Part shown: piece by piece, positions 33,451-42,209 of the stretch
How positions within the stretch are numbered: position 1 is the stretch's first letter
Layout: each line of letters opens with the position of its first letter
Assembly: GCA_903918755.1 (NCBI GenBank)
Contig: CAIXFN010000040.1
Location: forward strand, 62,001-126,000
Direction: 5' to 3'
Origin: an uncultured Pedosphaera sp.
Lineage (GTDB): Bacteria > Verrucomicrobiota > Verrucomicrobiia > Limisphaerales > Pedosphaeraceae
DNA length: 64,000 nucleotides
Notes under the pieces: model-generated
The model's database searches: none
Told to the model about the DNA's origin: nothing
What the model saw: only the letters and a program-made list of their open reading frames with translations
Made by a program: the position numbers and the translations under genes

Positions 33451-34635
33451 ATGAAACTATTGGTCATCATCGGCACCCTGGCCCACATGGGGGGTGCCGA
33501 GCGGCAGGCGCTGCATCTGGTCGAGCACTTGGCTAAGTGCCCCGGTTGCTCCGTGGAGGTGCTGGCGTTCGAGGACGGCGAGGTGTTGCGAACCACGCTG
33601 GCGGCCCTCCGGGTGCGGACGCACGTTTTTCCCTATTATTTTCGCTGGCCCCGGGGCCGTCGTTTGCGTGGATTGGCCCGCCTGGCCTGGCTCCTCCGCT
33701 CCCAAATTCGTCCGACTGCCCTGCTGCCCTTTGTCGGCGTCCACAGCAAAACTGCGGCCCTGGTGTGGCATTACTCGGGCGCTCGGTTTTGCTGGTGGAA
33801 TCAACAGGACGAAGGCCGCGACCTCTCGGGAACCCCCACGGAACGGCGGATTCTCCAGCAACTGCCCTGCATCACCTCCAATTCGCTTGTGGGTCGGGAT
33901 TTTCTGGCCAAAACCTACGGGCTCGCCCCGGAGCGCATCCGGGTTTACAACAATGGCACCCCCCTGCCGGAATTGGACAAGTCGCCCCGCGCCGGCCATT
34001 GGCGGAGGGAATTTGGCAGCCGACCGATTATAACCATGTTAGCCAATGTGACGGCCTTCAAGGACCACGGTACGCTGGTGGCGGCGTGGCAAATCGTCCG
34101 GCGACGGATTCCCGCGGCCGATCCCGTCCTCATTCTTGCCGGGCACTTGAAGGAGACAAAGACGGTCACGGAACTTAAGCTCCAAGCCTTCAGCCTTGGG
34201 TTGTCCGGTGAAAACGTGCGTTTGGTTGGACCCGTAAAGAATTCCACCGAGCTGCTGCTCGATTCCGATCTCGTGGTTCACAGTTCCCTCACCGAGGGTT
34301 GCCCGAACGCCGTTTGCGAGGCCATGGCCCTGGGTCGGGCAGTCGTGGCCACCGATATCCCCGGTTGTCGGCAGGCGCTCGGCCCGGGCGGAAATGAATG
34401 GTTGGCGCTGCCCGGCGACGCGCCGGATCTGGCGGAAAAGATTCTCCATCTTCTCGCCGACGCACCCTTGCGTCACCGGGTCGCCGCCGCTAATCGGGAA
34501 CGCATTCGGACCGAGTTCTCCATTGCGGCAATGAACCAGTTTTTTCGCCAATGCATTGGCGATGGACTTGGCTGTCCACTCCCGGCCCCGTCCGCAAATG
34601 CCGCGGATGAGCAATACCACAAGAACCTGAACTAA
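33451..34635 (+). CDS. Glycosyltransferase, GT4 type
   Basis: This 394-aa GT-B fold enzyme starts MKLLVIIGTLAHMGGAERQALHLVEHL, a typical acceptor-domain opening. The donor half shows NGTPLPE, ITMLANVTAFKDHGTLVAAW and LTEGCPNAVCEAMALGRAVVATDIPG with the conserved EG...E motif. It transfers a nucleotide sugar to a lipid-linked or nascent glycan at the inner membrane. ATG 33451 fits homology; the longer upstream frame overlaps the preceding gene. Donor and acceptor are unknown. Confidence 0.88.
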   Translation: MKLLVIIGTLAHMGGAERQALHLVEHLAKCPGCSVEVLAFEDGEVLRTTLAALRVRTHVFPYYFRWPRGRRLRGLARLAWLLRSQIRPTALLPFVGVHSKTAALVWHYSGARFCWWNQQDEGRDLSGTPTERRILQQLPCITSNSLVGRDFLAKTYGLAPERIRVYNNGTPLPELDKSPRAGHWRREFGSRPIITMLANVTAFKDHGTLVAAWQIVRRRIPAADPVLILAGHLKETKTVTELKLQAFSLGLSGENVRLVGPVKNSTELLLDSDLVVHSSLTEGCPNAVCEAMALGRAVVATDIPGCRQALGPGGNEWLALPGDAPDLAEKILHLLADAPLRHRVAAANRERIRTEFSIAAMNQFFRQCIGDGLGCPLPAPSANAADEQYHKNLN

Positions 34636-34748
34636 CCTGGCCCGCCAGTCAGCCGCGTGAAAGTTCTTAAACTCTTCGAAGCGTCTGCCACCGTGGTTGA
34701 CAACCTGTTCGCCCGCAACGCGCCCGGTTGCTTCGCCCCGCCCCCGTA

Positions 34749-36740
34749 ATGTCCAAGTCCATCGAAAGCTTTCCTTACCGACCCGAGATTGACGGTCTCC
34801 GCGCCGTCGCCGTTTCGTTGGTGGTGCTGTTTCACGCCGGTTTTGGGTTTCCCGGGGGCTATGTGGGAGTGGACGTGTTTTTCGTCATCTCCGGCTACCT
34901 CATCACTGCGCTGGTGCGGCGGGAATTCGAACGCGGGCAATTTAGTTTGGCCGGGTTTTGGGAGCGCCGGGCGCGCCGTATTCTCCCGGCCCTGGCGGCG
35001 GTGGTGGTGGCCACCCTGGTCGCCGGCTGGTTTCTGCTCCTGCCGCGGGAGTATGCCGCTTTGGGCAAATCCGCCGCCTTTCAAGCGGTGTTCGCCGCTA
35101 ATTTTTATTTCTGGCGCACCAACCTCGGCGGCTATTTCGCTGGCGACGCCAACGAAATGCCCCTGCTCCACACCTGGTCCCTGGCGGTGGAGGAGCAGTT
35201 TTATGTTTTGCTCCCCATTACTTTGCTGGGACTCGCCCGTTTCTCCCCTCGACGCCAGGGACCAATTTGGTTGATCCTTTGCGCCGCAGGGGGCGCGGCT
35301 AGCCTTTTGGCCGGTTGGTATTGGCTGCGGACAGGTCATCGGGTGTTGGCTTTTTATCTGCTCCCCGCGCGTGCTTGGGAATTATTGCTGGGCTCCGCGT
35401 TGGCAGTCCTGCCCGCGATCCCGGCCCGGCCATGGTTCCGGGAGCTCCTGGCCTGTCTGGGGCTGGCCGGAATCCTGCTCCCGGCCTGCTGGTACTCGGA
35501 CAAGACGCCTTTCCCAGGGCTGGCCGCCCTGCCGCCTTGTTTGGGCGCAGCGGGCATCATCTGGGGTACCACTCCGGGCACTCTCCCATCACGCAACGCC
35601 AGCTTGGGCCGGCTGCTGGCGCTGCCGCCGCTCGTATTTGTCGGACTCATTTCCTACTCCTTATACCTGTGGCATTGGCCGATCTTCGCCTTCGCCAAAT
35701 ACCGCGCGGCCGGCGAACCGTTGTCCCCACCCACCCGGGCACTCCTGTTGCTCCTGGCGGGCGTTCTCGCCGTGCTTTCCTGGCGGTGGATCGAAACGCC
35801 CTTCCGCCGCCGAAGAATCTGCGCCAGCCAACCTGGCATTTATGCCTTTGCGGCGCTGAGCCTCCTCGCCGTTTTGCTGGGGGGTGGTGCCATCCTGTTG
35901 CTGCATGGCCTGCCGGGGCGCCTGCCCGCCGCCTTGCGGAACGCGCTCGCCACCAACCCGGAGGATGATTTGCTCTTTGCCCGGGAGATGACCACGGAAG
36001 ACATCGCGGCGGAAAAGCTTGTCCCTTTCGGTAAAATCGATCCCACAGCGCCCGTCGATGTGCTCGTGTGGGGGGATAGCCACGCCATGGCGGCCCTGCC
36101 GGCTTTCGATTTGGCGCTCCGCCGCCGGGGCTTGTCCGGACGGGCAGCCTTGCATTCGGCCACCGCTCCACTGCTTGGCTATTGGCTGGAAACCCCCTCG
36201 GGGCTGGGCCGGGAAGCTCCGCGGTTCAATGAAAGTATTCTCTCCTACCTCCAAAAGAAAAAGATCCGCCATGCGGTCCTGATAGCCCATTGGATTGGCT
36301 ACCAAACCGCGTGGAACTCGACCAATCCCGTTTCCACCATTACGTTGGAGCAAGGATTGCTTTCCACCATTTCCCGATTAGCTTCGCTGGGCTGCCAGAC
36401 CTGGATCATGTTGGATGTCCCGCATCAGCAGTTGAATGTGGGCTTGCTGCTGCGCTCGCGCCAGCTCGAACTTCCGGATCTCAACCAGCCCCGTTTTTGC
36501 GCCAAGCCCACTCGCTGGAACGGCCTTTCTGGGGAGGGAGAAGACTTTCCGGCCCGACTGACGGCCGCGGGTGCCCGATTGCTGGATGCCCGGCGGCCGT
36601 TTTTGGACGAAAAAAAGGAACTCTATCGAATTGTCGTCAATGAAGTCGTTCTTTACCGGGACGAGCACCATCTGACCAAGCGGGGCGCGGAACTGATGCT
36701 GGTTCCGGTTCTTGAGCAGTCCTTCCTGCCTTTTTTGTGA
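34749..36740 (+). CDS. Acyltransferase 3 (OafA/YrhL) with C-terminal SGNH domain
   Basis: This 663-aa membrane enzyme probably O-acetylates polysaccharide. The acyltransferase-3 domain opens YRPEIDGLRAVAVSLVVLFHAGF, then GGYVGVDVFFVISGYLIT and LHTWSLAVEEQFYVLLP, with about ten membrane segments to residue ~385. The C-terminal extracytoplasmic SGNH hydrolase domain has VLVWGDSHAMAALP (Ser nucleophile) and DEHHLTKRGAEL (Asp-x-x-His). This two-domain plan is that of OafA. ATG 34749 overlaps the TAA of a possible 30-codon frame. Confidence 0.93.
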   Translation: MSKSIESFPYRPEIDGLRAVAVSLVVLFHAGFGFPGGYVGVDVFFVISGYLITALVRREFERGQFSLAGFWERRARRILPALAAVVVATLVAGWFLLLPREYAALGKSAAFQAVFAANFYFWRTNLGGYFAGDANEMPLLHTWSLAVEEQFYVLLPITLLGLARFSPRRQGPIWLILCAAGGAASLLAGWYWLRTGHRVLAFYLLPARAWELLLGSALAVLPAIPARPWFRELLACLGLAGILLPACWYSDKTPFPGLAALPPCLGAAGIIWGTTPGTLPSRNASLGRLLALPPLVFVGLISYSLYLWHWPIFAFAKYRAAGEPLSPPTRALLLLLAGVLAVLSWRWIETPFRRRRICASQPGIYAFAALSLLAVLLGGGAILLLHGLPGRLPAALRNALATNPEDDLLFAREMTTEDIAAEKLVPFGKIDPTAPVDVLVWGDSHAMAALPAFDLALRRRGLSGRAALHSATAPLLGYWLETPSGLGREAPRFNESILSYLQKKKIRHAVLIAHWIGYQTAWNSTNPVSTITLEQGLLSTISRLASLGCQTWIMLDVPHQQLNVGLLLRSRQLELPDLNQPRFCAKPTRWNGLSGEGEDFPARLTAAGARLLDARRPFLDEKKELYRIVVNEVVLYRDEHHLTKRGAELMLVPVLEQSFLPFL

Positions 36741-36788
36741 ACCCTTGACCACTTTGCAGGTTATGCCGGCAAGATTTTGGGAGGATCC

Positions 36789-37964
36789 GTGCTAAAACGC
36801 CTGGTTCGCTCCACGCTGCGGGGCACGCTGGTGCCGGGAATCCGGGCCAGGGCCACAGAAGTCTGGACGCGCGGGCGTCAGGCTGCGGAGCGGCAGCGAA
36901 AGACCAAGGCGTTGGATCTTTGGCTGGCCCGCTTGGGAGCGCAGCGGCCGGACGTCATCATTGGGGCGAATTTGGCGTGGGGCGGCGTGCGGCAACATAT
37001 CCACGCGCTCCGAAATTATTCCGCCCTGCGCTTGGAGCCCGCGCCCCCCGACGAGTTGCTGGAAGACTTTGGCCCGGAATTGCAAAGTTTGTTCGCTCAG
37101 TTCGTTCCGCTAGGCGCCCGCGCCATCCATTCTCATGTGTTCCCCTGGTTCATTCAGTGGTGCCGCCAAAGACAGAGTGCGGGACTCCGCTGGCTGCATA
37201 CTTACCACCTCAATTATTTTCCGGAGCACGCCCGGACGGAATTGCAGCCGTGGCAGCGGGCGATTAACGCGGCGCTGCTGGGGGAGGCCCGACTGGCGGA
37301 CGTTCGCATTTCCGTTTCGCGCTGGCAGCGGGAGTTTCTTGCCCGAACACACCAAATCGAAACAATCTACCTGCCCAACGGCGTGGACGTCGCGGAGTGC
37401 GACCGAGGTCAGGCCAGCCGTTTTCGGAGCCGGTTCGGCGATCGGCCGTTCCTGCTTTACGTGGGCCGCAACGACCCCGTCAAAAACCCGGCCGATTTTG
37501 TGCGACTGGCACAACGATTGCCCGGCCAGGCTTGCGTCATGATCGGTCACGGATTGAGCCCGGAAATTCTGCGGACGGAGTGGCTCGTGCAACTCCCTGA
37601 CAATCTTGAGGTCCGCGGCGACGCGACACATGGGGAGGTGCAGGACGCACTGGCAGCCTGCGCCGCCTTGGTGGTGACCAGCAAACGGGAGGGCCTGCCC
37701 ACCCTGGTTCTGGAAGCTATGACCCACGGAAAACCCATCGTCGTGCCGGACGAAGCCGGCTGCAGAGAGGCGATCCATGACGGAGAATTCGGGTTTATTT
37801 ACCAACCGGACCAGCTCGACCATTTCGCGGAACAGTCCCAGGCCGCCCTCGCGGATAAGCAAAAACCGCGGGGAGCCCGTGACCGGGTCTTGTCGCATTA
37901 CGACTGGCGGGTGGTGGCGCCGCAGTTGGACCAGTTGTACCGCGGTGGCGGGGAAGGCTTATGA
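36789..37964 (+). CDS. Glycosyltransferase, GT4 type
   Basis: This 391-aa GT-B enzyme has an N-terminal acceptor domain including RPDVIIGANLAWGGVRQHIHAL and LRWLHTYHLNYFPEHART. The donor domain has IYLPNGVDVAE, FLLYVGRNDPVKNPADFVRLA and SKREGLPTLVLEAMTHGKPIVVPD. The start is GTG 36789, preceded by GGGAGGA 3 nt upstream; a TTG at 36777 has no ribosome-binding site. Its last four bases overlap the start of the next gene (ATGA). Confidence 0.87.
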   Translation: MLKRLVRSTLRGTLVPGIRARATEVWTRGRQAAERQRKTKALDLWLARLGAQRPDVIIGANLAWGGVRQHIHALRNYSALRLEPAPPDELLEDFGPELQSLFAQFVPLGARAIHSHVFPWFIQWCRQRQSAGLRWLHTYHLNYFPEHARTELQPWQRAINAALLGEARLADVRISVSRWQREFLARTHQIETIYLPNGVDVAECDRGQASRFRSRFGDRPFLLYVGRNDPVKNPADFVRLAQRLPGQACVMIGHGLSPEILRTEWLVQLPDNLEVRGDATHGEVQDALAACAALVVTSKREGLPTLVLEAMTHGKPIVVPDEAGCREAIHDGEFGFIYQPDQLDHFAEQSQAALADKQKPRGARDRVLSHYDWRVVAPQLDQLYRGGGEGL

Positions 37965-38587
37965 ACCGGCCCAATTTATTTACGAAAACCTGGCACTGGC
38001 TGCGCCTGGGTGCGCGCTTTCTCCGGACGATGCCCGCGGTGTATTACGCGGTGCTGCCCGAAATCGAAAAGCAAGCCACCATTGCCCGCTTGAATCAACG
38101 GTTTGGCAGTCACATTCACCGCGGTGCGGTTTTGAACTTGGAGTATGAGGAGGATTTTCAGTTGGCGCCGGGCGTGATGATTGGAGCCCTCAGCTACGTA
38201 ATTGTCGAGAACGAGCGCGCTGGGTTGCGAAACTCCAAATTGGTGGTGGGCGAAAACACCCGCATTTTTGAGCAGAACAACATCCGGGCCTGTGGCGGCG
38301 AAGTGCGCATCGGGAAGAAATGCCTCATCGCCCAACAAGTCAGCATTATCGCGTCCAATCATCTGCTTCGCAATGGGGTCCCGGTCCAGGACCAGGCCTG
38401 GGATACGGAGCGGAGTGGCGTCGTGATCGGGGATGACGTCTGGATCGGCTGCGGAGCCATCATTCTGCCGGGCACGTCCATTGGTAATGGAGCAGTGATT
38501 GCCGCGGGGAGCGTGGTCAATGGGGAGGTGGCGGGCAACTCCATCGTGGCGGGGGTTCCCGCCCGCCTGCTAAAAATGAGGCAATGA
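37961..38587 (+). CDS. Hexapeptide-repeat acyltransferase
   Basis: This 208-aa protein has a C-terminal left-handed beta-helix. Repeats include VVGENTRIFEQNNI, VRIGKKCLIAQQVSIIASNH, VVIGDDVWIGCGAIILPGTSIGNGAVIAAGSVV and NSIVAGVPARLL. This is the signature of sugar O- or N-acetyltransferases. ASNHLL contains the likely catalytic His. The first ~60 residues are basic and helical. It overlaps both neighbours by 4 nt (ATGA), so translation of all three genes is coupled. The acetyl acceptor is unknown. Confidence 0.9.
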   Translation: MNRPNLFTKTWHWLRLGARFLRTMPAVYYAVLPEIEKQATIARLNQRFGSHIHRGAVLNLEYEEDFQLAPGVMIGALSYVIVENERAGLRNSKLVVGENTRIFEQNNIRACGGEVRIGKKCLIAQQVSIIASNHLLRNGVPVQDQAWDTERSGVVIGDDVWIGCGAIILPGTSIGNGAVIAAGSVVNGEVAGNSIVAGVPARLLKMRQ

Positions 38588-39864
38588 GCGGCCTGCCGAA
38601 AATCACCATTTGCGTCCATGATCAGCCGGGCAATGTCGGCGGGCCGGTGGTCTGGATCCGGCGCCTCCTGCCCGAATTGCGGCAGCGGGGCTTTGAAACG
38701 CGTTGTCTTTTCCTGACCTGGGGCGGCCTGGGTGCCACCGGTCTGAGCCTGCAGGCGGAAGGATTCGATTGCCCATCGGTGGAATGCCCAGCCACGACCG
38801 AGGAACGCATCCGCTGGATCCTGTCCCGGTTGCAGGAAAACCCGCCCGATATCTTTGTTTCCAATGTCGTGGTGGCGGCCTACTTCGCCAGCCGCTGGGT
38901 GATGGCTGCGGGAATCCCTGCCCTCGGAGTTTTGCACTCGGATGACGCGCACCACCAGGCGCTGCAGGCGCAATTCCTGGCGGGCGACCCCGCGAATCGC
39001 CTCACCGCTATGGTCTGTGTCTCTCACGAACTGGAGCAGCAAGCCCGGGGGCGGAGCCGGGGACAAACCCTGGTGCGACGGATTCCCTACGGCGTTGCCG
39101 TGCCTTCGGAACCGGTGCGCCGAAAAGCCGGCCGATTTCGCCTGGCCTATGTCGGGCGGCTGGTGGAGGAGCAGAAGCAGATCTCCGCCTTGACGCGCGC
39201 CCTGTGCCGGGTGGTCCGGATGTTGCCGGGCACAGATGCCCTCATCATCGGAGACGGGCCGGATCGGAACGCGGTCGAACGCGTGCTGGCGACTGAAGGT
39301 GCCGGACTCCCGGTGATTCTGGCTGGTCGCGTGGACAGCGAGGTCATCCAGGATCGCTTGTTGGATTGCGATGTAATTGTTTTGCTTTCGGACTATGAGG
39401 GGCTTCCCATCGCCTTATTGGAGGGCATGGCCTGTGGTTGCGTGCCGGTGTGTCTGCAGATGCGGAGCGGCATTCCCGAACTGGTGCAACCCGAGGTCAC
39501 CGGCTTGATTGTCCAGAACCGTGACGAGGACTTCCTCACGGCGATCCGACGCCTCCAGCAGGAGCCGGGGCTGTGGGAACGGCTTTCCCAGGCCGCCCGC
39601 GCCCGGGTTGCCGCCACCTATTCGAGCGAGTCTTCGGCCGTCCAATGGGCCGGTTTACTGGGCGAGTTAAGCAACCCTGGTTCATCCAAGGCGCGGATCA
39701 ACATCCCCGCTCAATTTGACTTGCCGCCGGTCCATCCCGGTCTGGCCAGGGAAGACCTGCGAGCTCCCCTCCCCGACTCATTTGCTCGAAAAGTCATGCT
39801 GCGGGGCAGGCGGTTCGCTGGTCGGATTCGTCGGCGTATCGTAGGGAGCGGTTCGCTCTCCTAG
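38584..39864 (+). CDS. Glycosyltransferase, GT4 type
   Basis: This 426-aa GT-B enzyme opens KITICVHDQPGNVGGPVVWIRRLLPEL, with the Gly-rich loop typical of acceptor domains. The donor half contains RLAYVGRLVEEQKQISALTRAL, ALIIGDGPDRNAVE and SDYEGLPIALLEGMACGCVPVCL. A ~50-residue C-terminal tail rich in Arg and Pro follows the catalytic core and could attach it to the membrane. Its ATG overlaps the previous stop by 4 nt. The sugar specificity is unknown. Confidence 0.88.
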   Translation: MSGLPKITICVHDQPGNVGGPVVWIRRLLPELRQRGFETRCLFLTWGGLGATGLSLQAEGFDCPSVECPATTEERIRWILSRLQENPPDIFVSNVVVAAYFASRWVMAAGIPALGVLHSDDAHHQALQAQFLAGDPANRLTAMVCVSHELEQQARGRSRGQTLVRRIPYGVAVPSEPVRRKAGRFRLAYVGRLVEEQKQISALTRALCRVVRMLPGTDALIIGDGPDRNAVERVLATEGAGLPVILAGRVDSEVIQDRLLDCDVIVLLSDYEGLPIALLEGMACGCVPVCLQMRSGIPELVQPEVTGLIVQNRDEDFLTAIRRLQQEPGLWERLSQAARARVAATYSSESSAVQWAGLLGELSNPGSSKARINIPAQFDLPPVHPGLAREDLRAPLPDSFARKVMLRGRRFAGRIRRRIVGSGSLS

Positions 39865-39898
39865 TTTCGGCGGCAGTCAGGAGTTTTCATTTCCAATC

Positions 39899-41050
39899 AT
39901 GGGTGCCATTTGCATCATCAACGGGTCGAGCAATGCGGTCAGCGAGACCTTTATTCAGGCTCACCTTGAGCATCTTCCCGGTCCGCCGGTGGTCCTTCAA
40001 AATTATTATCCCGAATACGTATTTAACGGCCGCCAGATTCGCTACTTCCACAGCCGTCACCCTTGGTTGCGACGGTGGCAGAAATTGCTGCCGCAATTCC
40101 TCTATCAACGGCTGATAACCCGCCACCAGAATTCCCCGCAAGCGGTTCAGGACTTTTTGGCGGGCTTTGTCCGGGATCACAATATTGATGTGATCCTGGC
40201 CGAATACGGATTCAATGGCGCGGATATCTGCGCTGACGCCCAGGCACTGCGGCTTCCGCTGGTGGTGCACTTTCACGGGCACGATGCGCATCGTGAAGCG
40301 GAGCTTGCCCCCTACCGGGAACGGTACCAGCGGATGTTCGACTACGCTTCGCGCCTTATCAGTGTCTCGCGGTTCATGACGAAGAAGCTGGTCGCCATGG
40401 GCGCGAATCCCGAAAAAATCATCTACAATCCCTACGGCCCGCGGGAGTACTTTTATGAGGTTGCCCCGGATTATGCCGACACGATTCTGGCGGTGGGACG
40501 GTTTGCTGATATCAAGGCGCCCTACCTGACGCTGCTGGCCTTTAAAATGTTACTGGAGGAAATGCCCCACGCCCGCCTGGTCATGGTGGGCGACGGTCCC
40601 CTGCGGGAGGCCTGTCTGAACCTGGCCACGGTTTGGGGAATCGGTGCCAGCGTTGCTTTTCCCGGGGCGCTGCGGCATGAAGAAAGCCTTCCGCTGTTCG
40701 CCCGTGCGTGCTGTTTCGTGCAACACTCCATCACCACCTCTGGTGGTGATGCGGAAGGGACACCCGTGGCGATCCTGGAGGCGGGTGCGGCCGGTCTTCC
40801 AGTCGTTTCCACACGGCACGCGGGTATCGTCGATGAGGTCATCCATGGGCACACCGGATTCCTGGTGGAGGAACGGGATGTTTCAGGGATGAAAAATCAT
40901 CTTCGTCAATTGCTGCTGGACAAGGCGCTTTGCCGGAGCCTGGGAACGAATGCGCGGATCCATATCCGGAAGAATTTCTCCCTTGCGGCGCACCTCAGCC
41001 GCTTGCAGGAAGCGATCACCGTCGCGCGCAAATCCGCCGGCAAGCACTGA
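39899..41050 (+). CDS. Glycosyltransferase, GT4 type
   Basis: This 383-aa GT-B enzyme has an N-terminal domain with NGSSNAVSETFIQAHLEHL and LVVHFHGHDAHREAEL, a motif common in colanic-acid-type transferases of the WcaL/AmsK kind. Donor motifs are ILAVGRFADIKAPYLTLLAFKML, LVMVGDGPLREAC and AEGTPVAILEAGAAGLPVVSTRHAG. It lies 34 bp after the previous gene. The reaction is probably addition of one sugar to the repeat unit. Confidence 0.89.
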   Translation: MGAICIINGSSNAVSETFIQAHLEHLPGPPVVLQNYYPEYVFNGRQIRYFHSRHPWLRRWQKLLPQFLYQRLITRHQNSPQAVQDFLAGFVRDHNIDVILAEYGFNGADICADAQALRLPLVVHFHGHDAHREAELAPYRERYQRMFDYASRLISVSRFMTKKLVAMGANPEKIIYNPYGPREYFYEVAPDYADTILAVGRFADIKAPYLTLLAFKMLLEEMPHARLVMVGDGPLREACLNLATVWGIGASVAFPGALRHEESLPLFARACCFVQHSITTSGGDAEGTPVAILEAGAAGLPVVSTRHAGIVDEVIHGHTGFLVEERDVSGMKNHLRQLLLDKALCRSLGTNARIHIRKNFSLAAHLSRLQEAITVARKSAGKH

Positions 41051-41080
41051 ATGCTCCCCCTTCGCCGACCGGCAAATTAA

Positions 41081-42169
41081 ATGTCCCACCCCGTACAAAT
41101 CAGCGTCTGCATGGCGGCCTATAATGCGGCCTCCTTTGTGGGCGCCGCTATTACCAGCGTGCTGGGCCAGTCTTTTCGGGATTTTGAACTGTTGATAGTG
41201 GATGATGGCAGTGGCGACGGGACGCTGGAGATTCTCCGTCAATTCGCCCGATTGGATCCACGCGTGAAGCTCTTGCGGAATGATGGAAATCGCGGACTGG
41301 TCTACTCGCGGAACCGGCTGCTGCAATGCGCCTCGGCGCCGTTTGTCGCGATCGCCGATGCGGACGATATTTGTGAGCCCACGCGGTTGGAAAAGCAAAT
41401 CGGGTGGCTGCTGAATCACCCGGAAACCGGGGTTTGTGGCGCGGCGGTCACCTTCATCGGCGACAGTCCGCCCGGTCGGCGGGACGATGTTGCGGTGTAT
41501 GGGGAAGCGCAAATTCGCTTTTTTATGCGCCTCCTGCCCTGTTTTTGGAATACGACCACCATGTATCGGCTCGGATTGCTGAAGCAGGCTGGGAGTTATC
41601 GGGCGGGGTTTGACGCCGGGGCGGAGGATTATGATCTCTGGTCCCGGCTCCTGCCGCTGACCCGTTTTGCGAACCTGCCCGAACCGCTGGTCAAGGTCCG
41701 GGTGCATGCGGCCTCCGTCACGGCGCAGGGAAGCCGTTGCTTCGAAAACGTGTTAAGCGTATCCGCCCGCCTGCTGGGCGATTATTTGCAACAACCCGTC
41801 CCCCTCGCAATCAGGACAGATTTCCATGCCTTTCTGATGCGGGGAACCATTGAAGCAACGGCTTGCGAACGTGCTTTTCGATTCGCGCTGGCTTTGTATC
41901 GGCAAGCCCGCCGCTTGGAAACACCGGAAACTCTTCGGGCTTTCACTCAGTTGCTCGCACCGGCCGCCTGGACCCACGCGCGCAACCTCGTTTACTCGGC
42001 TCCCGGCCTGAGCCGGGAAATGGCCCGATCGGCCTTCCGGATGCAACCGTCCCTACTGGCCAGGGGCGAAGCTTGGGGATACGTGATCCGGACCGGGATG
42101 CCCCGCACGGCCACTCGCTGGATTAGCCAGTGGCGGCGTCCGGCTCGGACCGGCGGCAAGCCCGTCTAA
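41081..42169 (+). CDS. Glycosyltransferase family 2
   Basis: This 362-aa GT-A enzyme opens ISVCMAAYNAASFVGAAITSVLGQ, followed by LLIVDDGSGDGTLEIL. The metal-binding DxD-type motif is in VAIADADDICEP. EDYDLWSRLLPL near residue 185 fits the catalytic-base region of GT2 enzymes. The C-terminal third is basic and helical. It is an inverting nucleotide-sugar transferase of unknown specificity. ATG 41081 lies 30 bp after the preceding gene. Confidence 0.9.
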   Translation: MSHPVQISVCMAAYNAASFVGAAITSVLGQSFRDFELLIVDDGSGDGTLEILRQFARLDPRVKLLRNDGNRGLVYSRNRLLQCASAPFVAIADADDICEPTRLEKQIGWLLNHPETGVCGAAVTFIGDSPPGRRDDVAVYGEAQIRFFMRLLPCFWNTTTMYRLGLLKQAGSYRAGFDAGAEDYDLWSRLLPLTRFANLPEPLVKVRVHAASVTAQGSRCFENVLSVSARLLGDYLQQPVPLAIRTDFHAFLMRGTIEATACERAFRFALALYRQARRLETPETLRAFTQLLAPAAWTHARNLVYSAPGLSREMARSAFRMQPSLLARGEAWGYVIRTGMPRTATRWISQWRRPARTGGKPV

Positions 42170-42209
42170 CAGAATCAATTCCCGACCAACTTCGCCGCTC
42201 CCGATCTTC

